Position numbers and translations under genes: made by a program. From contig NZ_MJAT01000033.1 in NCBI RefSeq assembly GCF_001742305.1, positions 62,001 to 126,000 of the forward strand: a stretch of DNA of 64,000 nucleotides, in the 5' to 3' direction. The notes beneath the pieces are model-generated. The model searched no databases. It was not told where the DNA came from and was given only the letters and a program-made list of their open reading frames with translations. Of this stretch, positions 56,669-64,000 are shown piece by piece (within the stretch, counting starts at the first letter, position 1; each line of letters opens with the position of its first letter). The stretch is from Desulfuribacillus stibiiarsenatis. Its GTDB lineage: Bacteria > Bacillota > Bacilli > Desulfuribacillales > Desulfuribacillaceae.

Positions 56669-57595
56669 TTAACCTTCTAATTCCAAGTGATCATTGAACA
56701 TTTTTACGTACGCCTGATGTGGAAATAGCAATGGGTTATTAATCAACATGAGCATTTGATTTAACTGAAAAATGAGCGAAAGAATAGATATCTCTTCTTT
56801 CTCGCTTTTCTCATTTTTGCTACTAAAGACTTTATAGTTATTAAATGAAATATCAAGATCTTCATTAGATTTAATAACATTGTCAATTGTGCCATTATGA
56901 TTTAATCTCTTATATGCTTGTGCTAAAGTGTTAATATCATCATTTATTGAAACTTGTAATCTTAGCTTATTTGTTCCTTGTTCTCCCGTTGTAATAGAAG
57001 TTGTGGAAATTGTAAAGTCAAATATTTTTTTTAAATTATGTGTATCTGTCCATTTCTCATTTAAATGACATAAAATTTTTATTGGTCTTGTTGATGTTTG
57101 AGTCTGCTTATATTTCTCTTCAATTTTAGTAGTTTCATCACTTTTAATAATGCTTTCAGATTTATTTATAGCGATATAGCTATGCATTCTAGCTATTGAG
57201 TTAAAACAAGTTTTAAGTTTGTCAATTCTATAAATCCAATCACTAATTCCTTCTGGGCCAAGACTATTACTCTTGCACTGAATTACTACCGCTACAGCTT
57301 CTATCGGAATAAATTTCATTTCTCCATAGTTAAAAATATATGGGGTATATTGTTCATCAAAAATAGCTAAGTCCACTTCCTTCGATACACTACCTTCAGA
57401 ATCAATAATAAAAACAGATTGTTCTATAGAAAATTTTTTAGGAACAATTTGTTCAAATAATGATTTCCAGATTTTTTCTCGGAAACTGCCAATAACAGTT
57501 GGATGTTCACATTGCAAATGCAATTGGTTTGCAATAACGCTCTCTAATTCTTGATAATTTTTTGCTATTAAATTAATCAATTTAATATCGCCCAT
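56669..57595 (-). CDS. DUF6602-type protein, predicted PD-(D/E)XK-like nuclease, in the type III operon
   Basis: 308 residues, the first gene of the effector operon. SFREKIWKSLFEQIVPKKF (E40), SKEVDLAIFDEQ (D75) and FIPIEAVAVVIQCKSN (Q106, K108) follow the pattern I associate with DUF6602 and with PD-(D/E)XK nucleases of the QxK kind, as in Mrr. The C-terminal 180 residues are helical and polar and have no named motif; there is no CARF or SAVED domain or membrane segment. GGGGG lies 6 nt before the ATG. Position 12 nt before cas10 argues for an accessory effector or regulator of the type III system. Nuclease activity is inference. Confidence 0.72.
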   Translation of the reverse strand: MGDIKLINLIAKNYQELESVIANQLHLQCEHPTVIGSFREKIWKSLFEQIVPKKFSIEQSVFIIDSEGSVSKEVDLAIFDEQYTPYIFNYGEMKFIPIEAVAVVIQCKSNSLGPEGISDWIYRIDKLKTCFNSIARMHSYIAINKSESIIKSDETTKIEEKYKQTQTSTRPIKILCHLNEKWTDTHNLKKIFDFTISTTSITTGEQGTNKLRLQVSINDDINTLAQAYKRLNHNGTIDNVIKSNEDLDISFNNYKVFSSKNEKSEKEEISILSLIFQLNQMLMLINNPLLFPHQAYVKMFNDHLELEG

Positions 57596-57664
57596 AATTT
57601 ACCCCCTAGTTTTAAGAAAGTATCGAGAATAAAAAACAATAACAAACTTCTATTCCTACCACAC

Positions 57665-57716
57665 TTCGACAAATTCCCCATATCTCCTCGTTCGAATATT
57701 GTCGCAATTTGTCGAA
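57665..57716. promoter_or_regulatory. Inverted repeat upstream of the DUF6602-cas10 operon, probable operator
   Basis: TTCGACAAATT (57665-57675) and AATTTGTCGAA (57706-57716) are perfectly complementary over 11 bp, 30 nt apart. Between them GTTCGAATATTGTCG repeats part of the arm (TTCGAA, TGTCG). It lies 70-121 nt before the first gene of the effector operon. Confidence 0.6.
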
Positions 57717-57751
57717 ACAGTAAATATTTACATACCCATGCATTTTCAAAT

Positions 57752-57793
57752 AAAAAAAACAACCTTCTCAAATTACCTTACATTGAGAAAGTT
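57752..57793 (-). terminator. Terminator of the citrate synthase gene
   Basis: On the minus strand AACTTTCTCAA and TTGAGAAGGTT form an 11-bp stem (one mismatch/G-T) followed by GTTTTTTTT, about 130 nt after the stop. Confidence 0.82.
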
Positions 57794-57924
57794 GCCTATT
57801 ATAATCGACTACTATAATAATTCACATATTCTATCCGCGCTTATTCAAGTGCAGCTAAATCAATTCATTTTCAGAAAAACTTGGACAGGAATCGTATGGA
57901 AAGTAATCATGAGACGTAATTAGT

Positions 57925-59286
57925 CTATCTTTCAGACATTTCCGTATAATTCTTTTCCGTTACGATACTCACATAAGCAGGTCTCATGATTTTGTCGACA
58001 TTGATTAGTTCCTCTAAACGGTGGGCGCTCCAGCCAACGATTCTTGCCATTGCAAAAATAGGCGTATAGAGCTCCAACGGTATATCTAGCATGCTGTATA
58101 CAAACCCGCTATAGAAGTCGACGTTTGCACTAACACCTTTATAAATGCGGCGCTCTTTCGCGATTACTTCTGGTGCAAGTCTCTCAATCATCGAATATAA
58201 TTCGAAGTCTGCTCTTCTGCCTTTTTCATCTGCCAGCTTTTCAACAAATCCTTTAAAGACTGTTGCTCGTGGATCGGATATGGAATAGATGGCGTGTCCC
58301 ATTCCATAGATTAAACCACGGTTATCAAAGGCTTGCTTGTTAAGGATTTTAACTAAATAGCGTTCTACCTCAGCTTCATCTTTAGTATCAGCAACATTCG
58401 CCTCTAAGTCGTTCATCATCTCTACTACCTTAATATTGGCACCACCATGCTTAGGTCCCTTTAAGGAAGATAGGGCAGCAGCGATTGCTGAGTAGGTATC
58501 AGAGCCCGACGATGAAACGACTCTTGTAGTAAATGTAGAGTTATTCCCTCCACCATGCTCCATATGAAGTAGCAAAGCAATGTCTAATACACTTGCCTCA
58601 AGGTCTGTATATACCTTATCAGGTCTTAACATTCTTAAAATATTCTCGGCTGTTGAAAGGTTCTCTTCTGGTCGATGGATATAGAAGCTATCGTCACGCT
58701 CATAATGATTAAATGCGTGATAACCGTATACAGACATCATCGGGAACGTAGCAATCAGGGTTAAGCATTGTTTTAAAACATTATCTAAAGATAAATCTGA
58801 CACATTATCATCATAGGAAGCTAATGTCAGTACACTTTTTGTCAAAGAATTCATAATATCCTTACTTGGAGCCTTCATAATTACGTCTTTGACAAAGTTT
58901 TTCGGAAGATTCCTGCAACTAGCAAGGATAACTTCAAATTCCTTGAGTTGCTCTTCATTAGGCAGGGATCCAAATAATAGTAAATACGTTGCTTCCTCAA
59001 ACCCTTGACGTTTGTTATTGATTGCACCATTTACTAAATCTATCACATTGTAGCCGCGGTAAAATAGTTTACCCTCACTTGGTACACTTTCCCCATTCAC
59101 CACATCATGAGAATGGATTGCTGAGATATTGGTAATTCCAGCAAGTACACCCTTCCCATTTTTGTCTCGCAGACCACGCTTTACCCCATATTCGTCATAT
59201 AAATTAGTGTCAATAAAATTCTTTTCTACACATACTTTACTGTACTGTTCTGTGAAGTTATCAAGATCGTATCTACCATTCTTCAT
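57925..59286 (-). CDS. Citrate synthase (citrate/2-methylcitrate synthase family)
   Basis: 453 residues. Catalytic parts are visible: LHMEHGGGNNSTF near 228 (His), GPKHGGANIKVVEMM near 265 and YGMGHAIYSISDPRATVFKG near 320 (His, with the Asp further on). It condenses acetyl-CoA with oxaloacetate. The sequence is of the longer Clostridia-type citrate synthase with an added N-terminus, so methylcitrate activity is possible. GGAGG lies 6 nt before the ATG. A MarR regulator gene ends 36 nt upstream on the same strand, an uncommon partner. Confidence 0.88.
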   Translation of the reverse strand: MKNGRYDLDNFTEQYSKVCVEKNFIDTNLYDEYGVKRGLRDKNGKGVLAGITNISAIHSHDVVNGESVPSEGKLFYRGYNVIDLVNGAINNKRQGFEEATYLLLFGSLPNEEQLKEFEVILASCRNLPKNFVKDVIMKAPSKDIMNSLTKSVLTLASYDDNVSDLSLDNVLKQCLTLIATFPMMSVYGYHAFNHYERDDSFYIHRPEENLSTAENILRMLRPDKVYTDLEASVLDIALLLHMEHGGGNNSTFTTRVVSSSGSDTYSAIAAALSSLKGPKHGGANIKVVEMMNDLEANVADTKDEAEVERYLVKILNKQAFDNRGLIYGMGHAIYSISDPRATVFKGFVEKLADEKGRRADFELYSMIERLAPEVIAKERRIYKGVSANVDFYSGFVYSMLDIPLELYTPIFAMARIVGWSAHRLEELINVDKIMRPAYVSIVTEKNYTEMSER

Positions 59287-59322
59287 AAAATACCTCCATT
59301 AGCTATTCTTAATTTTCAATAT

Positions 59323-59766
59323 CTATTCTTCATTTTCAATTGCCTCATTAATGTTCTTAGAAAGTTTTTTAGCGACAATAGCCATGAGTTTTCTCTCTTC
59401 TAATGAAATATCTTTAAATATAATCATTAGTAAATTCTTACGCATCTCTTTAGCTTCTTCTAGTAATGGTTTGGCGTAATCAGATATTTTCAAGTGAACA
59501 CAACGTCTATCCATAGAATCATGATTTGAATGCAAATATCCCTTTGTGATTAAAGAAGTGATTGCTTTTGATACATGGGATTTCGCAAAAAACTTCAAAT
59601 CGACAATATCTTTTGCTGTATCATATTGCTTGTTATTTTCTAAGAAAAGTAATATTTCAATTTCAAGCTTTGTTAGACCATACTTCTCTGATATTTGATG
59701 GCATTTTTTCTCGTACAATTTTTTGAATTGCTGACCACTAAAGAGAAGCTCTAGCGTATTATTCAT
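59323..59766 (-). CDS. MarR-family transcriptional regulator
   Basis: 147 residues with the winged helix of the family: LTKLEIEILLFLENNKQYDTAKDI, then FAKSHVSKAITSLITKGYLHSNHDSMDRRCVHLKISDYA, where DRRxxxLxxT is the wing signature. The start is ATG at 59766 with GAGG 9 nt upstream. It precedes citrate synthase by 36 nt and probably controls both genes; a four-fold GTTC repeat lies 25-80 nt upstream of its start. Confidence 0.88.
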   Translation of the reverse strand: MNNTLELLFSGQQFKKLYEKKCHQISEKYGLTKLEIEILLFLENNKQYDTAKDIVDLKFFAKSHVSKAITSLITKGYLHSNHDSMDRRCVHLKISDYAKPLLEEAKEMRKNLLMIIFKDISLEERKLMAIVAKKLSKNINEAIENEE

Positions 59767-59790
59767 CCATTGATACCTCTAGTCTGTATA

Positions 59791-59848
59791 GTTCATTTGA
59801 AAAAGTTCGTTTTTGAATTGTTCGATTTGAAACTGTTCTGTATAGAAC
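59791..59848. promoter_or_regulatory. Four-fold GTTC repeat before the MarR-citrate synthase operon
   Basis: GTTC begins at 59791, 59805, 59820 and 59835 (steps 14, 15, 15). The units read GTTCATTTGAAA, GTTCGTTTTTGAAT, GTTCGATTTGAAAC and GTTCTGTATAGAAC, each GTTC-N-GAA, so each is an imperfect palindrome. This is a plausible array of MarR binding sites. Confidence 0.6.
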
Positions 59849-59867
59849 TAATTTTGAAGTAAAAAAA

Positions 59868-59897
59868 AGAATATGTCAAGCTAATTTAACATATTCT
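59868..59897 (-). terminator. Terminator of the AraC-type gene
   Basis: AGAATATGT and ACATATTCT form a 9-bp stem with eight T after it on the minus strand. Confidence 0.78.
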
Positions 59898-59951
59898 TTA
59901 TTCCCGTTTATATGACTTATACGTTACTATTTTAGGAAATGGTCATTTTGT

Positions 59952-60836
59952 TCATATGTGACTTTCTACTCTCGTTACTGGTATCCAAATTTCGCTCTTA
60001 TAGTCAGGCAAGGTCGTGTCTTTGCTCTCATTCCACAAAATCTCAGGTCCTTCTACTATTTCATAACTAGAGGACGGAAACCATTCGGAGTAGATTCGAC
60101 CCCAGATATTTTGTAACGTTTCTGGAAAAGGACCAACTGCTTCAAACACTGCCCATTTGGAAGCAGCCACTTCTAATTTTTCTAAACCATCAGGACATAT
60201 ATTCGTCGTTGCTACCCCAATATAGTGATCTAACTCGCCTTTTTCCTCCATTCTCCCTTCAGAGAAATTTACGGAAGCACTTATTAGACCCTTTGGCTCA
60301 ATGTTTGATAGTTCTTTGAGTTTTGTAATCATTTCCATGTTTAAGCTTTGCCACATTGCTGCAATTTCTGGATTCACACCATTAAAGACGATTGGTACTC
60401 TTTTTTTCAATCCAACAATTTGAAATGCTTCTTTTTCAACAATTCGGTAATTCATTTCATTCCCACCTTCTATGGTTAGTTGGAAGGTCATTTGGGGATA
60501 TGCTTTTAATAGATGCTGATTCTTCCTAGCTTCTGATGGTGTTACACCATGCATATTTTGAAAAGCCCTGGTAAACGAATCTGCAGAACCATAACCATAT
60601 TTCATCGCAACATCAATGACCCGTAACTTGCTCCCTATAAGGTCAAATCCTGCTAATGTTAATCTTCTCCTGCGTATATATTCACTAAGACTGACACCTG
60701 CAAGGAAAGAGAACATCCTTTGAAAATGATATTCGGAACAATATGCGATTCTCGCAACCTTCTTGTAATCTATATCCTCCAAGAGATTCTGTTCCAAGTA
60801 ATATAGTGCTTCATTCATCTTTTTGAGCGTATTCAA
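59952..60836 (-). CDS. AraC-family regulator with GyrI-like effector domain
   Basis: About 294 residues. The N-terminal AraC domain (1-105) has two helix-turn-helix units: [21 protein letters not shown] and [22 protein letters not shown] followed by VTPSEARK. The C-terminal half (130-294) is a GyrI/BmrR-type ligand-binding domain ([23 protein letters not shown] at the end). Such regulators (Rob, SoxS-GyrI fusions) sense hydrophobic compounds. The start is TTG at 60836, decided by AGGAGGTG 5 nt upstream; the longer frame to 60902 has no site. Confidence 0.88.
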   Translation of the reverse strand: MNTLKKMNEALYYLEQNLLEDIDYKKVARIAYCSEYHFQRMFSFLAGVSLSEYIRRRRLTLAGFDLIGSKLRVIDVAMKYGYGSADSFTRAFQNMHGVTPSEARKNQHLLKAYPQMTFQLTIEGGNEMNYRIVEKEAFQIVGLKKRVPIVFNGVNPEIAAMWQSLNMEMITKLKELSNIEPKGLISASVNFSEGRMEEKGELDHYIGVATTNICPDGLEKLEVAASKWAVFEAVGPFPETLQNIWGRIYSEWFPSSSYEIVEGPEILWNESKDTTLPDYKSEIWIPVTRVESHI

Positions 60837-60981
60837 AATGACACCTCCTATTACCGTTAAGAATAGCAAACACCAATCGATTGCATCCGACTTTTTCAGC
60901 ACGTATTATGGCGTTTTGGCACCGCCTAAATTCCTCAGCATATGATATTACCAACCCACGAAAAGGAGTGCTGAACACGAA

Positions 60982-61452
60982 ATGTATCATAATGGTTACC
61001 CTTATTGGGGATGTTCACCAAGACCACAAGGGGGATGTATCCCTATAAGAGACTATGGTCCACATCCTTTTGTAGTCAATATCGAAGGTGCTACGAAACA
61101 AAATACGACATTCCGTACCGCTTTATGGACAGGAGAATATTTGCAACTTACGTTAATGAGTATTGAGGTCGGAGACGATATAGGTCTAGAAATCCACACG
61201 GATCATGACCAATTCATTCGTATTGAAGAAGGCCAAGGTCTTGTCATGATGGGCGATAGTAAAGATCGATTAGATTTCCAGGCGAACGTCTATGAAGACT
61301 ATGCAATATTTATTCCTGCAGGCAAATGGCACAACCTAATTAATACAGGCTGTACGCCACTCAAATTGTATTCTATTTATGCACCACCAGAGCATCCACA
61401 CGGTACAGTTCACAATACCAAACAGGATGCTGAGCGGGCACACGGTTATTAG
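60982..61452 (+). CDS. Cupin-domain protein (Bacillus spore-former type)
   Basis: 156 residues. A Tyr/Gly/Pro-rich N-terminus (MYHNGYPYWGCSPRP) leads to a single cupin barrel: GLEIHTDHDQFIRIEEGQGL supplies the first metal motif and FIPAGKWHNLINTG the second. Relatives in Bacillus have the same length and N-terminus, which looks like that of spore-coat proteins, but I know of no proven role. GGAG lies 13 nt before the ATG, rather far. It is divergent from the AraC-type gene. Confidence 0.82.
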   Translation: MYHNGYPYWGCSPRPQGGCIPIRDYGPHPFVVNIEGATKQNTTFRTALWTGEYLQLTLMSIEVGDDIGLEIHTDHDQFIRIEEGQGLVMMGDSKDRLDFQANVYEDYAIFIPAGKWHNLINTGCTPLKLYSIYAPPEHPHGTVHNTKQDAERAHGY

Positions 61453-61468
61453 GCAATAGAATTATACA

Positions 61469-61561
61469 GAAAACTTGGTATTCGCCAAGCCTCTGGCGAA
61501 GAGAATGCCTTAGTTGCACTTATGTACATCAGATAAAATTTATAAATTCTGATGTACATAA
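61469..61561. repeat. Structured intergenic element, copy 3 of 3
   Basis: Plus strand: AAACTTGGTATTCGCC, then GGCGAAGAGAATGCC-TTAGTTGC, then the 13-bp inverted repeat TTATGTACATCAG/CTGATGTACATAA. It lies between convergent genes, downstream of the MFS gene on the minus strand. Compare 18981 and 41488. Confidence 0.78.
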
Positions 61562-61571
61562 GGTCTTTTAA

Positions 61572-61602
61572 AACAGCTCTAATGAATCGATTAGAGCTGT
61601 TT
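61572..61602 (-). terminator. Terminator of the MFS gene
   Basis: AACAGCTCTAAT and ATTAGAGCTGTT, a perfect 12-bp stem that includes the MFS stop codon. The minus-strand tail is TTAAAAG. Confidence 0.75.
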
Positions 61603-62832
61603 TTCCCCTGCCTTCACTAACGTTTTACTCCCTACCAACATGAAGCCTTGCAAAAATAAAAGAATTCCAGAACCAATTAACAACCATTCGATTTTCAAAA
61701 CATCCGCTAATGGTCCAAACACAAGCATTCCCAAAGGCATCATCGAGGTAGAAATCATTCCTAGAACTCCAAAGACCCTCCCTAGATACTCCTCTTCCAC
61801 TTTTTCTTGTAAAAGTACTGTTGAAGGGGTGTTAAATAAAGGGATCGCTACCCCTATAATGCTCATGAATAACAAATAGATCCAAAAGTTCGGAATGATC
61901 CCCAAAGCAAATGTACATAGACCAAATATCATACAGCCTAATGTCATGGTGTGTATTTTATTCTTAAAGCCTCCCCAAAAAGCCATCACGAATCCACCTA
62001 GCATCATCCCAATGGAAAAAGCAATTTCTATAGCCGTTAATCGCCAAACATCACTACCAAAACTGCGTGTAACCTGAAGAGGAGTTAAAAAAGCTGCCGG
62101 TGCAATGAGCACAAAGAAGACAGCGAAAAAGACAAAAAACTTCTTCAAAAAAGCATGCTGACGAATATAATTAATCCCTAGTTGTAAATCTTTAAAGTAA
62201 CTGGTTGTTTGCTCTTGCAGGGCTTTTGCATGCACTGGAATTTTCAGAAGGAATAGTAACGTAAAAATCGCAATTACTGCTGTAATCACATCAATGAAGA
62301 AAATAGCCTCTAATGTAGCAATGCTCAGAAGAACGGCACTAGCCATTGGAGCTAGAAGATTGACGATCGCATGAATACTCCCATTGATTCCATTCACTTT
62401 TGTAAGATTGTCGGCTGGAACTATCTGTGGAAGTATGGCTCCCACCGCTGGTGTCTGGATGCCAGTCCCGACCGCCCGAATCGATGCCATCAGAAATAAA
62501 AGCCACGTAGTTCCATATCCCAAAAGAAAAACAATCGCCAGAATCAGTGTTGCCGTTGCAATCAGCGCATCCGCCATAATGATGAGGTTCTTGCGATTAT
62601 AACGATCTGCCCATACCCCCGCAATCGGAGATAAAAAAAACGTAGGAAGAAACCCACATATAATATACATCGTCATCATTAATCCCGACTCAGTTGTTAA
62701 CGTAATATACCATAAGATAGAAAACTGCACTAAAGCAGAGCCAAAAAGCGATATCGTTTGACTTGATAAAAATAGAATAGTATTCTTTTGCCAATTCGAA
62801 TAACTATCATTTACTTGTTCGTTTGTTTGCAT
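61591..62832 (-). CDS. MFS transporter, DHA3-type (macrolide-efflux-like)
   Basis: 413 residues with twelve membrane segments. The N-terminal part FLSSQTISLFGSALVQFSILWYI and the loop IAGVWADRYNRKNLIIMAD (motif A variant between segments 2 and 3) are typical of the DHA3/MefA-like drug exporters. The substrate is unknown. AAGGA lies about 12 nt before the ATG at 62832, so the start is less certain. It has its own terminator. Confidence 0.85.
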   Translation of the reverse strand: MQTNEQVNDSYSNWQKNTILFLSSQTISLFGSALVQFSILWYITLTTESGLMMTMYIICGFLPTFFLSPIAGVWADRYNRKNLIIMADALIATATLILAIVFLLGYGTTWLLFLMASIRAVGTGIQTPAVGAILPQIVPADNLTKVNGINGSIHAIVNLLAPMASAVLLSIATLEAIFFIDVITAVIAIFTLLFLLKIPVHAKALQEQTTSYFKDLQLGINYIRQHAFLKKFFVFFAVFFVLIAPAAFLTPLQVTRSFGSDVWRLTAIEIAFSIGMMLGGFVMAFWGGFKNKIHTMTLGCMIFGLCTFALGIIPNFWIYLLFMSIIGVAIPLFNTPSTVLLQEKVEEEYLGRVFGVLGMISTSMMPLGMLVFGPLADVLKIEWLLIGSGILLFLQGFMLVGSKTLVKAGEKQL

Positions 62833-63000
62833 ACTGATTTCACGTCCTTACTTATCATCACATAAAGAAGACTTGTGTAGTGTCGAAGATGATTATATCA
62901 AAACATAAACTGAGAATAAATGCCACTGTTACGGATACACTAAGAAATATTTTTCAAGTAGATTTCAAAATACATTAAACAGATTTATGGAGGCTATAGT

Positions 63001-63345
63001 ATGGAAACCTTTCAATTAGCAGACAAGATGGTCTTCTCAGACAAATCCTTAACGAAAAAGATTATTTATAGCGATAACAGTATCTTAGTTTTCGTTCTCA
63101 ACTTTAAGCCTGGACAGGTATTACCTCCTCATACTCATCCAGGGATGGTTACAATTGTTCAAATCCTACAAGGGACTGCAATATTTACAGTAGACGGAAA
63201 GGATACTCAACTTACTTCGGGACAGGGACTCATCTGTCAGGAGAAAGAAATGCTGAGTTTACAGAATAGTGGAGATGAAGATCTTTCCCTTTATGTAACT
63301 CTTTCACCAGGACCTGAGAATAAGATATTCGCTGAGGAAATCTAG
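63001..63345 (+). CDS. Small cupin protein
   Basis: 114 residues, one cupin barrel: FKPGQVLPPHTHPGMVTIVQILQG contains the HxH metal motif and the following Glu position is replaced by Gln/Val; LICQEKEMLSLQNSGDEDLSLYV is the second half. Substrate and role are unknown; such proteins often bind a metal and act as oxygenases or sensors. GGAGG lies 8 nt before the ATG. It faces the GbsR-type gene across a shared terminator. Confidence 0.82.
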   Translation: METFQLADKMVFSDKSLTKKIIYSDNSILVFVLNFKPGQVLPPHTHPGMVTIVQILQGTAIFTVDGKDTQLTSGQGLICQEKEMLSLQNSGDEDLSLYVTLSPGPENKIFAEEI

Positions 63346-63355
63346 AGCACATCTA

Positions 63356-63388
63356 AAAGAGCCTAATCAATCAAATGATAGGCTCTTT
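63356..63388. terminator. Bidirectional terminator
   Basis: AAAGAGCCTA and TAGGCTCTTT, a perfect 10-bp stem, between the convergent cupin and GbsR-type genes. Confidence 0.88.
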
Positions 63389-63404
63389 ATTCTATATTTC
63401 TTAT

Positions 63405-63950
63405 CTATTTATCCTTCTTCTTATCCGTTGGAACAAAGTTTAGAATTTCCTGTGTCTCAAAACTGTCGATCAGTCTATCTTGCCAATCATAATAGTTAAG
63501 CCTTTCTTCTAGCTTTTTAAGATCACCCATGGCACTCTCACGGATTTCTTCTGAAGTATTAGGATCATCAATGAGTTGTTTTAGTTTGGCAATGGATTTC
63601 TCCATCGTACTGCTATTCATCATAATAGCTGCTCGCCATTTAATTGTGAAGTAATCAAAAAAGCACTGATACCAATCTTCTTTGATTGTATATAAATCCT
63701 TCCTTTCCCCTTTTACCCAAACCTTTTCCACCATATTTAAATCAAGTAAGCTTCTAACCGAAACACTCATACTTGTTTTACTCATACCAAGCTCTTCTTT
63801 CATTTCATCAAGCGTAAGCGGCTTATTGGCAAAAAACAGTAGACCATATAACCTTCCAGCAGATTGAGTGATTCCATATAGGTTCATGTTTTGAGCAAGT
63901 GCCTCTATAACCATAGCTCTAGACTTTTCTAATATTTTAATATCATTCAA
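63405..63950 (-). CDS. GbsR-family (MarR-like) transcriptional regulator
   Basis: About 181 residues. The winged helix is visible as QSAGRLYGLLFFANKPLTLDEMKEELGMSKTSMSVSVRSL, then MVEKVWVKGERKDLYTI; the helical C-terminus (FFDYFTIKWRAAIM and on) is that of GbsR/OpcR proteins, which control glycine betaine uptake or synthesis. I prefer the TTG at 63950 with AGGA about 10 nt upstream; a GTG at 63959 is too close to it. No betaine genes are visible; the target may lie outside the window. Confidence 0.82.
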   Translation of the reverse strand: MNDIKILEKSRAMVIEALAQNMNLYGITQSAGRLYGLLFFANKPLTLDEMKEELGMSKTSMSVSVRSLLDLNMVEKVWVKGERKDLYTIKEDWYQCFFDYFTIKWRAAIMMNSSTMEKSIAKLKQLIDDPNTSEEIRESAMGDLKKLEERLNYYDWQDRLIDSFETQEILNFVPTDKKKDK

Positions 63951-64000
63951 TGATTTCACATCCTATAAATTATTAATACTATTTAGTTCTAGCCTACATA

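Larger units (their letters stand above)
57596..57924. other. Promoter region of the CRISPR operon and 3' region of the citrate synthase gene
   Basis: No real gene. It holds the citrate synthase terminator (57752-57793) and the 11-bp inverted repeat at 57665-57716. A 34-codon minus-strand frame at 57687-57583 overlaps the DUF6602 start and could at most be a leader peptide. Confidence 0.55.

Noticed and set aside
57577-57771. Minus-strand frame before DUF6602
   Set aside because: It overlaps the DUF6602 start, has no good ribosome site spacing and no recognisable sequence; at most a leader peptide.

Overview
This window comes from a low-GC, endospore-forming bacterium of the Bacillota. Evidence: an H-type small acid-soluble spore protein gene (43680-43859), strong GGAGG ribosome binding sites with frequent TTG and GTG starts, a perfect CIRCE operator, and many genes with Bacillus-type relatives (YkvI, YhaP/YhaQ, RsgA, SelO, YIEGIA, DUF421). 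Hybrid cluster protein, a molybdenum hydroxylase and an Fe-S/FAD 2-hydroxyacid dehydrogenase suggest anaerobic or facultative metabolism. I cannot name the species.

Layout. 1-4832: partial YIEGIA membrane protein, then a three-gene xanthine-dehydrogenase-type molybdenum hydroxylase. 4833-6456: gene-poor, with a small membrane protein and a decayed IS30-type transposase. 6457-13880: FAD/4Fe-4S 2-hydroxyacid dehydrogenase, transketolase, HtpG under a CIRCE operator, and a BFD-like ferredoxin. 13971-18856: signalling cluster (STAS protein, two HD-GYP-type proteins, response regulator, 7TM-type histidine kinase). 19138-26380: pyruvate carboxylase translationally coupled to D-serine dehydratase, M23 peptidase, RsgA. 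26638-28471: TetR regulator with an exporter-like membrane protein. 28555-37816: ClC channel, DUF421 protein, YkvI, Hcp, a redox protein/permease pair, and a GIY-YIG/DUF6530 pair downstream of an octanucleotide repeat. 38073-44347: ABC exporter, small alarmone synthetase, SelO, Hsp20, SspH, PhnB-like protein.

44584-57595 is a CRISPR-Cas island, entirely on the minus strand. Transcription order: DUF6602 protein, cas10, csm3-like, csm4-like, csm5-like, cas6, leader 2 and array 2 (18 repeats), a cas4-cas1 fusion, cas2, leader 1 and array 1 (38 repeats). It is a type III interference module with its own adaptation module. It is unusual: Cas10 has no HD nuclease domain and an AGDD instead of GGDD palm motif, no separate small subunit is visible, no CARF/Csm6 effector is visible, and the first gene encodes a predicted PD-(D/E)XK-like (QxK) nuclease of the DUF6602 type. 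The two leaders share an inverted repeat with identical geometry. This is the best candidate for an undescribed system in the window.

57925-63950: citrate synthase with a MarR regulator preceded by a four-fold GTTC repeat, AraC-type regulator, two cupins, MFS exporter, GbsR-type regulator. Across the window a structured intergenic element occurs three times (18981, 41488, 61469), and a 50-bp IS remnant sits in the loop of the rsgA terminator.
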